From positions 1,116,001-1,180,000 of the forward strand of contig NZ_CP073078.1 in the NCBI RefSeq assembly GCF_018135625.1: a stretch of DNA of 64,000 nt, in the 5' to 3' direction. This DNA is from Phenylobacterium montanum. Lineage in GTDB: Bacteria; Pseudomonadota; Alphaproteobacteria; Caulobacterales; Caulobacteraceae. The notes below the pieces were generated by a model. It was not told the origin of the DNA. It was given only the letters and a program-made list of their open reading frames with translations, and did no database searches. Position 1 is the stretch's first letter. Each line of letters starts with the position of its first letter. The position numbers and the translations under genes were made by a program. Shown here in pieces: positions 26,946-37,600 of the stretch.

Positions 26946-28244
26946 ATGTTGAAGCAGAGCATGGCGCTAGCCGGCGACACGCACGGTCTCTGGTCCGCCT
27001 CGGCGCCGCCGGCTCCACCAACTCGGCCGCTTGACGACCACAGGACAGCCGACTTCGTCATCGTCGGGGCCGGCTACACGGGCCTCTCGGCTGCTCTCCA
27101 CCTCGCAGAGCGCAAGGCGTCCGTGGTCGTCCTCGAAGCGCAGCAGATCGGCGCAGGCGGTTCGGGACGCAATGTGGGACTGGTCAATGCAGGCCTGTGG
27201 CTTCCGCCCGACGAGGTTCTGGCGGCCTTGCCGGAGCCGTTCGGCGAACGGCTCATAGAACAGTTGGGGAATGCGCCTGAATTGGTCTTCGACCTGATCG
27301 CCTGGCACGACATTTCATGTGAAGCCAGGCGCAGCGGGACCCTCCACTGTGCGGTCGGGGCTGCGGGGCTGAAGGAGCTGCAGGCCCGCGAACAGCAATG
27401 GCGCCGCCGGGGAGCGCCTGTGCAATTGCTGAATGCAAGCCAGACCCGCGAACGCATCGGCGGCGGCGACTATGCGGGCTCCCTGCTCGACCGGCGAGCC
27501 GGCACGATCCAGCCATTGGCCTATGCGCGCGGCCTCGCCGCCGCAGCAATCCGCGCTGGCGCACGCCTCCATGCATATACGCCGGTTTTGTCTCGCACCG
27601 CAGAGTGCGGAGCCTGGAAGTTGACCACGGCCCTGGGCAGCGTCTCGGCGCCGGTCGTGCTGCTGGCGACCAACGCCTATTCGGAGGGCCCGTTTGCCGA
27701 TCTGCAAAGGGAATTGGTGCGGCTTCCCTATTTCAACCTCGCGACGGCGCCGCTGAGCCAGGCGCTGAGGCGACAGATCCTGCCGGGCGGCGAAGGATGC
27801 TGGGACACGCCCACCCTGCTCTCCTCGTTTCGTCTCGATGCTGCAGGGCGGCTCGTCTTCGGAAGCGTCGGCGCGCTTCGCGGGGCGGGCAGCGCGATCC
27901 ATCGGCATTGGAGCCGGCGCGCCCTCGCCAGGATCTTTCCGGAGCTTCGCGACATCAGCTTCGACTACGCCTGGTATGGACAGATCGGCATGACGCCGGA
28001 CGCCATACCCCGCCTGCACAGGCCGGACGACGGCGTGTTCGCGGTCGGCGGCTACAACGGTCGGGGCATAGCGCCGGGAACCAGCTTCGGCCGGGAACTC
28101 GCAAGGCTTGCCCTGGGCGAGACCGCCGTCGCCGATCTGGCTCTTCCACTTTCGAACCTCGCGAGGGCCCGCTTTCGAACGGTGCAGGAAGCCTACTATG
28201 AGGCGGGGGCCAGCCTGGCCCACCTCGTTGCGGAGCGCCTTTAG
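26946..28244 (+). CDS. DAO-type FAD-dependent oxidoreductase
   Basis: A 432-aa flavoprotein of the D-amino-acid oxidase/OrdL superfamily. The Rossmann motif DFVIVGAGYTGLSAALHL is at about 36-53, then GAGGSGRNVGLVNAG, and a C-terminal GGYNGRGIAPGTSFG FAD contact. The nearest functional types I recall are gamma-glutamylputrescine oxidase and other amine or imino acid oxidases. It is divergent from the ornithine cyclodeaminase-like gene with 140 bp between them. ATG 26946 chosen; ATG 26961 is an alternative. Confidence 0.88.
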   Translation: MLKQSMALAGDTHGLWSASAPPAPPTRPLDDHRTADFVIVGAGYTGLSAALHLAERKASVVVLEAQQIGAGGSGRNVGLVNAGLWLPPDEVLAALPEPFGERLIEQLGNAPELVFDLIAWHDISCEARRSGTLHCAVGAAGLKELQAREQQWRRRGAPVQLLNASQTRERIGGGDYAGSLLDRRAGTIQPLAYARGLAAAAIRAGARLHAYTPVLSRTAECGAWKLTTALGSVSAPVVLLATNAYSEGPFADLQRELVRLPYFNLATAPLSQALRRQILPGGEGCWDTPTLLSSFRLDAAGRLVFGSVGALRGAGSAIHRHWSRRALARIFPELRDISFDYAWYGQIGMTPDAIPRLHRPDDGVFAVGGYNGRGIAPGTSFGRELARLALGETAVADLALPLSNLARARFRTVQEAYYEAGASLAHLVAERL

Positions 28245-28245
28245 G

Positions 28246-28258
28246 TCATATTGCTCAG
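28246..28258 (+). repeat. 13-bp direct repeat, right copy
   Basis: TCATATTGCTCAG immediately after the stop codon of the FAD oxidoreductase, matching 26869-26881. Confidence 0.3.
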
Positions 28259-28393
28259 AGCGTCGAGGACTCAAACTGCGATCTCGAAGACCTCGCCGCT
28301 CGGTTCAGACAACCCGGTCCGCCGAACTTAGCTGGCCCAGAAGCGGATTGGCTGGCAGTATCGCCTCAAACATTGCTTTCCGGGGGGATCGCC

Positions 28394-29185
28394 ATGACCG
28401 CTATCGCTGAACCGTTACCGTCCTTCTCCGGCCGCGACGACCGGGGCTTTTTCGTGCGCGGCGCCATCATCATGGCCGTGACCGTCGCAGCCGGCTTCAC
28501 CTTCAATCTTGCGGCGGGGCGATCGAGCTTCGGCGCCCCACTGCTGATCCATGCCCACGCGATCACCTTCATGGGTTGGGTGACGATCTACCTGACCCAG
28601 AATATCCTGGTGGCGAAAGGCAATTTCGCCCTGCACCGCCGCCTGGGCTGGCTTGCCGCCTGCTGGGTCGGGCTGATGCTTGTGCTCGGCTGCGCGGTCA
28701 CGATCTTCGACATCCGTGCGGCCCGTGTGCCGTTCTTCTTCCGCCCGGCGCAGTTCCTGGTCTTCGACCCGCTCACCCTGTTCGCCTTCGCCGGCCTGAC
28801 CTATGCGGCGATCGCAATGCGCCGGCGGACCGACTGGCACCGGCGCCTGCATTTTTGCGCCATGTCCATGATGATGGGGCCGGCGTTCGGACGGCTCTTG
28901 CCCTCCCCGTTGCTCGCGCCGTGGGCTTGGGAGGCGGCCTTCGCCGCCTGCCTGATCTTCCCTCTGGCCGGCATAGTCTTGGACATTCGGCGCGGCGGCA
29001 AGGCGCACCCAGCCTGGCTCCTCGGCCTCGCCGTCACCTTCGGTGTCCTGATCGGGACGGAGGCCATCACCTACAGCCCGGCGGCAACGGCCCTCTACAA
29101 CGCTGTCGCCGCGGGCTCGACGGGCGCCGCCGTCGCGCCATTGGCGTTTGGCCACCCGCCGGGCGCAAAGCCAGCGCCTCGGTGA
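28394..29185 (+). CDS. Seven-helix membrane protein of unknown function
   Basis: A 263-aa integral membrane protein with about seven hydrophobic helices. Conserved-looking polar positions inside helices include LLIHAHAITFMGWV, HRRLGW and HRRLHFCAMSMMMGPAFGRLLP, with several His that could ligate heme or metal. Start ATG 28394 follows GGGGGGA. It resembles uncharacterised DUF membrane proteins; I cannot name the family. It precedes the BNR-TonB receptor cluster by 233 bp on the same strand. Confidence 0.7.
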   Translation: MTAIAEPLPSFSGRDDRGFFVRGAIIMAVTVAAGFTFNLAAGRSSFGAPLLIHAHAITFMGWVTIYLTQNILVAKGNFALHRRLGWLAACWVGLMLVLGCAVTIFDIRAARVPFFFRPAQFLVFDPLTLFAFAGLTYAAIAMRRRTDWHRRLHFCAMSMMMGPAFGRLLPSPLLAPWAWEAAFAACLIFPLAGIVLDIRRGGKAHPAWLLGLAVTFGVLIGTEAITYSPAATALYNAVAAGSTGAAVAPLAFGHPPGAKPAPR

Positions 29186-29418
29186 TCTCGAATTTGCTGC
29201 TTGACGCGGGTCGTCAGCATCCACTGCCGCATGCAGGTCAAGCACATGACCGCCCGGCGCCGCCACAGGCCCAGGGCGCCTGATAGCGGCGACTGACAAG
29301 CCCAGGAGATGTTGGCTGCGGATGGCGCTGCAGTCGAAATGGAGAGTCAAGGCGCAGCTGCCCGATTGACGCGCCTCGCCCCGCGCGGCCAAGCTCCCGT
29401 CCCGATTCCGGAGCGACC

Positions 29419-32400
29419 ATGACCAGACGCACAACCAAGATCATGGCCGCGGCAGCGCTCGCCGCGATCGCCTCGGGCGGGCTTTGCGCCGCCCATGCCG
29501 CGGGCGTTGACCCGCCCCTGTTCCAGGACCTGCACTGGCGCTCGATCGGGCCGTTTCGAGGCGGGCGAGTCTTGGCGGTCGACGGCGCGCCGGACAAACC
29601 CCAGCGCTTCTACTTCGGGGCGGTGAACGGCGGTGTCTGGCGAACGGACGACGCCGGCCGCACCTGGGCGCCGATATTCGATTCGGCCCCGGTCGGCTCC
29701 ATCGGCGCCATCGCCGTGGCCCCGTCCGCGCCCGGCGTGATCTATGTCGGCACCGGCGAAGCGGACATGCGCTCGGACATCGCCCAGGGCGTCGGCATGT
29801 TCAAGTCTGTCGACGGCGGCGCCAGCTGGGCCGCCATCGGCCTTTCCGACACCCAGGCCATCGGCAAGATCCTGGTCGATCCGCGTGATCCCGATGCACT
29901 GCTGGTGGCGGCGCTCGGCCATCCCTACGGCCCCAACGCCGAGCGGGGCGTGTTCCGCTCGACCGATGGCGGCAAGACCTGGGCCAAGACCCTGTTCAAG
30001 GACGCCGACACCGGCGCCATCGACCTGGCCTTCCAGCCAGGCCATCCGGACGTGGTCTACGCCGCCCTGTGGCAAACCCGCCGGCCGCCATGGAACGTCT
30101 ATCCGCCCTCCAGCGGCCCCGGCGGCGGCCTCTACAAGTCCGTCGATGGCGGCAAGACCTGGACCGCGATCGGCGGCCAAGGCCTGCCCGCCTCGCCCGG
30201 CCGCATCGGCATCGCCGTCACGCCCGCCAAGCCGGACCGCCTGTTCGCCCTGGTCGACGCCGAAGAGGGCGGCCTGTTCCGCTCCGACGACGCGGGCGCC
30301 ACCTGGGCCAAGGTCAGCGACGACAAGCGCATCTGGAACCGCGGCTGGTATTTCGGCGGCATTACGGTCGATCCGAAGAACGCCGACCGGGTCTGGGTGT
30401 GCGACACCATCGTGCTACGCTCGGACGATGGCGGCGCCCATTTCACCCCGGTCAAGGGCGACCCCACCGGCGACGACTTCCATGTCCTGTGGATCGACCC
30501 CAACAACACCGACCGGCGGATCCTGGGCGTCGACCAGGGCGCGCTGGTGACCATGAATGGCGGGGCGACCTGGAGTTCGTGGTTCAACCAGCCGACCGGC
30601 CAGTTCTACCATGTGGCCACCGACAATCGCTTCCCCTACCGGGTCTATGGCGCCCAGCAGGACTCTGGCGCCGCTGGCGTGCCCAGCCGCACCGACAGCC
30701 AGGTCGACGGCATCAACATGACCGAGTTCCACGAGGTCACCGCCGGCGGCGAAAGCGACGAAATCGCGCCCGACCCGGACGATCCGGACACCGTCTATGG
30801 CGGCCGGGTGGACAAGCTGGACCTGCGCTCCGGCCAGACCCGCAGCGTCGACCCGACCCTGGCCTTCCCGGACAACTATCGGGGGACCTGGACCCTGCCG
30901 CTGACCTTCGGCAAGCGCGACCACACCCTCTATTTCGGCAACCAGCGCGTCTTCGCCACCACCGACGGCGGCCAGTCCTGGAAGCCGATCAGCCCGGATC
31001 TGACCCGCCCAAATCCGCAGGTCCCCACGACCCTCGACGCCGCAACCATCGCCGACACCTCGGTGCGCGGGCCGCGTCGGGGCGTGGTCTACGACATCGG
31101 TCCTTCGCCTGTGAAGGATGGGCTGATCTGGGCGGGCACCGACGACGGTCTGGTCTGGCGCACCCGCGATGGCGGCAAGACCTGGGACAATGTCACCCCC
31201 AAGGCGCTCGGCGCCTGGTCAAAGGTCGGGACTGTCGAGCCGTCGCATTTCGACCCGGAGGTCGCCTATATCGCCGTCGACCGCCACCGGCTGGACGATT
31301 TCGCGCCCTATATTTATCGCACCCGCGACGGCGGCAAGACCTGGACTCCGATCACCGCAGGCCTCGCCGAGGGCGGCGTGCTGAACGCTGTCAATGTGGT
31401 GCGCGAAGACCCGGCGCAGAAGGGCCTGCTCTATGCCGGGACCGAGCGCGGCGCCTTCGTCTCGTTCGACGACGGCGATCACTGGCAGCCCCTGCAGAGC
31501 GGCCTGCCGCGGACCTCGGTGCGCGACATCACCCTGCACGATGCGGACCTGGTGATCGCCACCCACGGACGCGGCTTCTACGTCATGGACGACATCGCCC
31601 CCCTGCGCGCCCTGGCTGCGGACGCCTCCGCCGGCGCGCGCCTGTTCACTCCGGCGCCGGCGATCCGCCTGCACGAGCCGCCGTTCGTCGGCACGCCCAT
31701 GCCCAAGGACGAGCCGATCGCCCAGAACCCGCCCGACGGCGCCTATATCGACTATGTGGTGGCCGCCGGAGCCTCGCCGGCCCATGTGACCGTCGCCATC
31801 CTCGACGCCCAGGGGACGCCTGTGGCGCGGTTCGCCAGCACAGACCCGGCCCCGGCGCCGGACCTGGCCAAGATCGATGCGGCGCCGGAGTGGGTGGTTC
31901 GCCCCGGCTCGCCATCGGCCACCCCCGGCCAGCACCGCTTCGTCTGGGACTTGCACTACGCCAAGCCCGACGGCCTTGGCGACGAGGACGAAGGCGTCTG
32001 GGCGCCGCCGGGACGCTACACTGTAGAGCTGACGGTGGACGGCAAAAGCTGGCGCCAGCCTCTGGAAATCCTGCCCGATCCACGCGTCAAGGCGACGCCC
32101 GCCGATCTCCAGGCCGAATTCGCCCTCGCCCGCCAGATCGAACAGTCGCGCCTGCGCATCCACGCCGCCTTGACCGAGGCGGCCAAGCAGCAGGCCGCGC
32201 TGAAGGTTCAGATCCAGGCCGCCGATGCGACCCACCAAGCTGGCCTCCTGGCCAAGGCGGCCCAATTGGACGCCCTAGCCGACATTCCGACCGACAGTCC
32301 GCGCAAGATGGTCGGCCGCGCCAGCCCGTCCGTCGACGGCCTTGCAGACATCGCCGAACAGCTCGACAAGCTGGCCACGGCCGTGGACGGGGCTGACGGC

Positions 32401-32508
32401 GCCCCGACACCCGACGATCTGGCCGGCTTCGCCAAGACCAGCCAGGCCCTCGAAGCGGCGCTGGCCCGGTGGTCCGCCTTGAAGGCGTCGCTATCGCCGG
32501 CGGCCTGA
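29419..32508 (+). CDS. Secreted BNR/Asp-box beta-propeller protein 1 (sortilin-like)
   Basis: A 1,029-aa protein with a Sec signal peptide (about 1-29). About ten Asp-box motifs follow (S/T-x-D-G-G-x-T/S-W, for example SVDGGASW, STDGGKTW, SDDAGATW), spread over roughly residues 60-720. This implies one or two large propellers of the VPS10/YVTN/BNR type often annotated as glycosyl hydrolase. A C-terminal helical region (about 890-1029) follows a beta domain. No catalytic residues can be assigned; binding or hydrolysis of a polymer outside the inner membrane is inferred. The TonB receptor gene starts 31 bp downstream and a paralogue follows it. Confidence 0.85.
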   Translation: MTRRTTKIMAAAALAAIASGGLCAAHAAGVDPPLFQDLHWRSIGPFRGGRVLAVDGAPDKPQRFYFGAVNGGVWRTDDAGRTWAPIFDSAPVGSIGAIAVAPSAPGVIYVGTGEADMRSDIAQGVGMFKSVDGGASWAAIGLSDTQAIGKILVDPRDPDALLVAALGHPYGPNAERGVFRSTDGGKTWAKTLFKDADTGAIDLAFQPGHPDVVYAALWQTRRPPWNVYPPSSGPGGGLYKSVDGGKTWTAIGGQGLPASPGRIGIAVTPAKPDRLFALVDAEEGGLFRSDDAGATWAKVSDDKRIWNRGWYFGGITVDPKNADRVWVCDTIVLRSDDGGAHFTPVKGDPTGDDFHVLWIDPNNTDRRILGVDQGALVTMNGGATWSSWFNQPTGQFYHVATDNRFPYRVYGAQQDSGAAGVPSRTDSQVDGINMTEFHEVTAGGESDEIAPDPDDPDTVYGGRVDKLDLRSGQTRSVDPTLAFPDNYRGTWTLPLTFGKRDHTLYFGNQRVFATTDGGQSWKPISPDLTRPNPQVPTTLDAATIADTSVRGPRRGVVYDIGPSPVKDGLIWAGTDDGLVWRTRDGGKTWDNVTPKALGAWSKVGTVEPSHFDPEVAYIAVDRHRLDDFAPYIYRTRDGGKTWTPITAGLAEGGVLNAVNVVREDPAQKGLLYAGTERGAFVSFDDGDHWQPLQSGLPRTSVRDITLHDADLVIATHGRGFYVMDDIAPLRALAADASAGARLFTPAPAIRLHEPPFVGTPMPKDEPIAQNPPDGAYIDYVVAAGASPAHVTVAILDAQGTPVARFASTDPAPAPDLAKIDAAPEWVVRPGSPSATPGQHRFVWDLHYAKPDGLGDEDEGVWAPPGRYTVELTVDGKSWRQPLEILPDPRVKATPADLQAEFALARQIEQSRLRIHAALTEAAKQQAALKVQIQAADATHQAGLLAKAAQLDALADIPTDSPRKMVGRASPSVDGLADIAEQLDKLATAVDGADGAPTPDDLAGFAKTSQALEAALARWSALKASLSPAA

Positions 32509-32539
32509 GCCGGCCGATGGTCATAGTGAGTCGAGTAGC

Positions 32540-34630
32540 ATGATGCGTTCTGTTTGGTTGGCGGCGGCTTCGGGCGCCGTATTGGCTGGAGCCGGGCTGC
32601 AGGCGGCGCCTGCGCTCGCCGCGTCGGCCCCGATCGACACCGTGGTCGTCACGGCGACCCGCACGCCGGAGCCCGCCGATCAGGTTCCCGCCGACATCTC
32701 GGTGATCACCGCCGACGAGTTGAACGCGCGAAAGCCCTCGAACATGGCCGAGGTCCTGAGCCTGACTCCGGGTGTCGAAGCGCCGCCCGGCGGGGATGCA
32801 GGCCCGTCCAGCGCCGTACCGTCCTTCTGGGGCCTGCACGAGTTCGACGCCTTCCTGCTGGTCGTCGACGGCGTGCCCTGGGGCGGCGCCTTCAACCCCA
32901 TGATCACCACCCTCGACTTCAACGACGTCTCGCACGTCGAGGTGCTCAAGGGCGCAGCCCCGGTCATGTACGGCGCGACCTCCTTCGTCGGCGTAGTGCA
33001 GGCGCTGCATTATCCAGCCGGCGAAGCGGCGAACCAGGTCGACATCGCCTACGGAAGCTACAGCTCTGCGCGAGGGTCCGCCTCCATGGCGTTGCCCCAG
33101 TTGGGAAACCTGCGCCAGTCGCTCGCTGTGGACGGCCAGAGCCTCGGCTCCGCCGACAAGCGCGAAGCCGCCGCCAATGGCCATGCGTTGTATCGCGCAG
33201 CCCTGGATGTCGGCGGCGGCAAGCTGACCTTCGACGGCGACATCACCTTCGTTCGCGACACCCCGACGAGCCCGGTGATCCGCGAGGGCCAGAGGCTGAC
33301 GACGCTGACCCCGGTCAACGCCAACTTCAATCCGGCCGACGCCCGCATCGACCAGAACCAGTATCATCTGGCGGTCGGCTATTCGCAGCCAACGGCGTGG
33401 GGAACCTGGGACAGCCTGGTCTCGCTTGCGCACTCGGACATCACCGACATCCGCGCCTTCCTGCATCCTGACCTCAGCGGCGACGCCGACACTCAAAGCC
33501 AGCGCCGCCACATCGACGACGATTACGCCGACACCCACCTGACCCATGCCTTCGGCGGGGACACGACCCTGGTGATCGGCGCCGACCTTCTCTACGGGCA
33601 TGGCTGGCAGACCACCCTGAACGGCAACAGCGCCTATAACGTGCCGCTCAGCGGGGCGGTGACGCCGCCGCCGACCTCGCAGCTGGTGGTCAACGAGATC
33701 GGGGCGGTCAACGATCGCCGCCTGTTCGCCGGTCAGTACGCGCAAGTGGACTGGAAGCCGGACGCGCGTTGGGACGTGACCGCAGGCATCAGGATCAACG
33801 AAACTCGCGAGGCCAAGGCCTCCAGCGACCTGGTCCTGCCCCCGCCCCAGCTTGCGGCCGCATCCTCCAGCCGCACCGAGGCGCGGATCTCCGAAACCCT
33901 CGGCGCCAGCTACCGGCTGTGGAGCCAGGGCAAGGACGAAGCCGTGGCCTATGCCGATTTCCGCGACGCCTTCAAACCCTCGGCGCTCGACTTCGGCCCG
34001 GACTATACGCCGGACGTGCTGCGCCCAGAGACGGCCCAGAGCTACGAGGTGGGCTTGAAGGGCGCGCTCGCCGGCGGGCGGCTCAGCTATCAGGCCGAAC
34101 TGTTCCTGCTGAACTTCCACAACCTGGTGGTCGCCACCAGTTCCGGCGCCCTGGTCAACGCCGGCGGCGAGCGGCTGAAAGGCGCCGAGTTCGAGTTGCG
34201 CTATCAGGTTACGCCCGATCTGGCTCTTGCCGGCAATTTCGCCTGGCACGACGCCCGCTACACCCGATACCTGTTTGTCGACGACGACACGGGCCTCACC
34301 GTCGATGTCGCCGGACGGCGGTTGCCGCTGTCGCCGCAGGTTCTGGCTTCCGCCGGCGTCCTCTACACGCCGCGCCACGGACTTAACGCGACCCTGGTCG
34401 CCAACTATGTCGGTCGCCGCTACCTGGACGAGGAGAACACAGCGCCAGTCGGCGGCTACGCGACCCTGGCGGGCAGCGTCGGCTATCGCTTCGGCCGCTA
34501 TCTGGTGCAGGTCGAGGGCACGAATCTGACCAACCAGCGGCCGCCGGTGACGGCCAGCGAATTCGGCAGCGGGTCCTTCTATCTCCTACCGGCGCGGACG
34601 GTGTGGCTTCGCCTGAGCTACAAGCTCTAG
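32540..34630 (+). CDS. TonB-dependent outer-membrane receptor (between BNR genes)
   Basis: A 696-aa receptor. A signal peptide (about 1-31) is followed by a TonB-box-like DTVVVTATR, the plug domain (about 45-160, with V-D-G-V-P-W-G-G and HVEVLKGAAPVMYG) and a 22-strand barrel ending in VWLRLSYKL. It actively imports a ligand using TonB/ExbBD energy. Its position between two secreted BNR propeller genes, 31 bp after one and 67 bp before the other, suggests the propellers process or bind its ligand, much as SusD/hydrolase pairs serve SusC. The ligand is unknown. Confidence 0.93.
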   Translation: MMRSVWLAAASGAVLAGAGLQAAPALAASAPIDTVVVTATRTPEPADQVPADISVITADELNARKPSNMAEVLSLTPGVEAPPGGDAGPSSAVPSFWGLHEFDAFLLVVDGVPWGGAFNPMITTLDFNDVSHVEVLKGAAPVMYGATSFVGVVQALHYPAGEAANQVDIAYGSYSSARGSASMALPQLGNLRQSLAVDGQSLGSADKREAAANGHALYRAALDVGGGKLTFDGDITFVRDTPTSPVIREGQRLTTLTPVNANFNPADARIDQNQYHLAVGYSQPTAWGTWDSLVSLAHSDITDIRAFLHPDLSGDADTQSQRRHIDDDYADTHLTHAFGGDTTLVIGADLLYGHGWQTTLNGNSAYNVPLSGAVTPPPTSQLVVNEIGAVNDRRLFAGQYAQVDWKPDARWDVTAGIRINETREAKASSDLVLPPPQLAAASSSRTEARISETLGASYRLWSQGKDEAVAYADFRDAFKPSALDFGPDYTPDVLRPETAQSYEVGLKGALAGGRLSYQAELFLLNFHNLVVATSSGALVNAGGERLKGAEFELRYQVTPDLALAGNFAWHDARYTRYLFVDDDTGLTVDVAGRRLPLSPQVLASAGVLYTPRHGLNATLVANYVGRRYLDEENTAPVGGYATLAGSVGYRFGRYLVQVEGTNLTNQRPPVTASEFGSGSFYLLPARTVWLRLSYKL

Positions 34631-34697
34631 GGGTGGACGGCGCTTCGAACGCCGCTATGGTCGAGCCAGACGGCGAAGCCGCGATGGAGGAATTTCT

Positions 34698-37600
34698 ATG
34701 ACCGCTCACCTCATGTGTTCCTGCTCGCGCCTCGCCATGCCCGGCCTCGCGGCGCTCGCGCTGATCGTCGCTGCTCCAGCCTTCGCCGCCGATCCGGCGC
34801 CGGCGCACGGCGCTCCGGTCGACCAAGCGCTGTTCAAGGCCCTGCAATGGCGCGGGATCGGCCCCTATCGCGGCGGGCGGGCCCTGGCGGTGACCGGCGT
34901 TCCGGGCGCCCCCGACACCTTCTATTTCGGCGCCGCCGCAGGCGGGGTCTGGAAGACCACCGACGCCGGCAACAGCTGGAAGCCTATCTTCGACAGCCAG
35001 CCCATGTCCTCGATCGGCGCCATCGCCGTGGCCCCGTCCAATCCCGAGGTGATCTATGTCGGCTCGGGCGAGGCGGCGCTGCGCGGCGACATCACCTATG
35101 GCGACGGGGTCTACAAGTCGGCGGACGGGGGCAAGACCTGGAGCCATATCGGCCTAACGGACAGCCGCCAGATCGGGGCGGTGATCGTCGATCCGACCAA
35201 TCCCGACATCGTGCTGGTGGCGGCCATGGGCCACGCCTTCGGGCCCAACAGCGAGCGCGGCGTGTTCCGCAGCACCGACGGCGGCAAGACCTGGACCAAG
35301 ACGCTCTACAAGGACGAGCACACCGGCGCCATCGACGTCACCTTCGACCCCAGCAACCCCAAGATCGTCTATGCGGCCATGTGGCAGGCCCAGCGCCAAC
35401 CCTGGAACTTCTCCAGCGGCGGGCCCGGCAGCGGCCTCTATCGCTCGGCCGACGGCGGCGCAACCTGGACCGAGCTCAAGGGGCACGGCCTGCCGGAAGG
35501 GATGCTGGGCCGGATCGACGTCTCGGTCTCGGCGGCGGACCCGCACCGCATCTATGCGATGATCGAGGCCAAGGACGGCGGACTCTATCGCTCGGACGAC
35601 GCCGGAACCAGTTGGAAGCGGATCAGCGAAGACGGCCGCATCCGCCAGCGCGCCTGGTACTTCTCAAAGATCTACGCCGACCCGAAGTCGGTCGACACGG
35701 TCTACGCCCTCAACACCGGCATGCTGAAGTCGACCGACGGCGGCAAAAGCTTCGGCCTGGTGTCGGCCACCCACGGCGACCACCACGGCCTTTGGATCGA
35801 TCCGGCCGACCCGCGCCGGCTGATCAACTGCAACGACGGCGGGGCCAGCATCTCGCTCGATGGCGGCCTGACCTGGTCGACCCAGGACAACCAGCCCACG
35901 GGCCAGTACTACCACGTCTCGGTTAGCCCCGGCTGGCCCTACTGGATCTACGGCGCCCAGCAGGACAACTCCAACGTCGCCATCGCCAGCTATGACGACG
36001 AGGGCGTGATCACCGAGCGCGACTGGTTCGCGGCCGGCGGCGGAGAGAGCGGCTTTGTGGTCGGCGATCCGCGCGACCCCAAGATCATCTACAGCGACGC
36101 CGAGAACCAGTTCGCCCGCTACGACAAGGCCAAGGAGCAGGACCAGGACATCAGCCCCTGGCCGGTGGACAATTCCGGCCACCCGGCGTCGGAGCTGCTG
36201 CACCGGTTCAACTGGACCTCGCCGCTCCTGCTGTCGCCGCACAATCCGGACGTGCTCTATGCAGCCTCGGAAGTGGTGTGGAAGTCGACCGATCGCGGAA
36301 ACAGCTGGACGATCGTCAGCGGCGACCTGACCCGCAACGACAAGACCAAGCAGATCGCCTCGGGCGGCCCGCTGACCAAGGACATCACCAGCGTCGAATA
36401 TTACGACACCATCTTCGCCCTGGCGGAATCGTCGGTGAAGCAGGGCCTGCTCTGGGCGGGATCGGACGACGGCCTGGTGCACGTCACCTCTGATGGCGGC
36501 GCACACTGGAGCGACGTGACCCCCAAGGACCTGCCGGCCTGGAGCACGATCAGCATGGTCGAGCCTTCGCCGCACGACTCCGGCGTCGCCTATCTGGCGG
36601 TCGACCGGCACAAGCTGGACGACATCAAGCCCTATGCCTACCGGACCGCGGACGGCGGCAAGACCTGGACGGCGATCACCGCCGGCCTGCCGGACGGCGC
36701 CGTGGTCCATGCGGTGCGCGAGGATCCGGTGCGCCGGGGCCTGCTCTACGCTGCAACCGAAAAGGGCGTGTTCGTCTCGTTCGACAACGGCGGCCTTTGG
36801 CAAAGCCTGCAGCAGAATCTGCCGGCGACCCCGGTCCACGACCTCGCCATCAAGGGCGACGACCTTGTGGCCGCCACCCATGGCCGTTCGTTCTGGGTGC
36901 TCGACGACCTCAACCCACTGCGCCAGATCGGGCCGGACACCGACCGGCAGGCCGCGGTGCTGTATGCGCCGCAGACCGCGCTTCGACTGCACTACCCCGA
37001 TCAGGTCGATTCCCGCCGGCCCGTCGGCGACAATCCTCCGGCCGGGGCGCTGATCGACTATGTGCTGAAGGCGGAACCCCAGGGCGAGTTGACCATCGAC
37101 ATCCTGGGCGCGGACGGCGCTGTCGTGCGGCACCTGTCGAGCGCCAAGAGCGACAAGGAGGTGCAGCCGCCGGAGTGGCCCGACCAGATCGTGCCCGACG
37201 ACCGCATACCGGCCAAGGCGGGCATGAACCGCCTGGTCTGGGATCTTCGGATGAGCGATCCGGCCCAGATCCCCGGCGCCTTCTATTCCGGGCCGACCCC
37301 GCGCGGCCCGCTGGTTCCCCCGGGCCGCTATCAGGTCAAGCTCAGCGTCGGCGGCCAGACCCTGACCGCCCCCCTGACCGTGGTCGCCGACCCGCGGCTG
37401 CACGACGCTGACGCTGCGATCCGGGCCAAGACCGATCTGGCGGTCGCGACCGAGGCCGACATCGACCGGCTGCACAAGGCGGTCAACGCGGTGCGCAAGA
37501 CGAGAACCGACCTGGCTGGGGCCAAGCAAGCCATGGCCGGCAAGAAGTCGGCGCCGGCCCTGATCGCCGAGGCTGACCGGCTGAATAGCGCGCTCGATCC

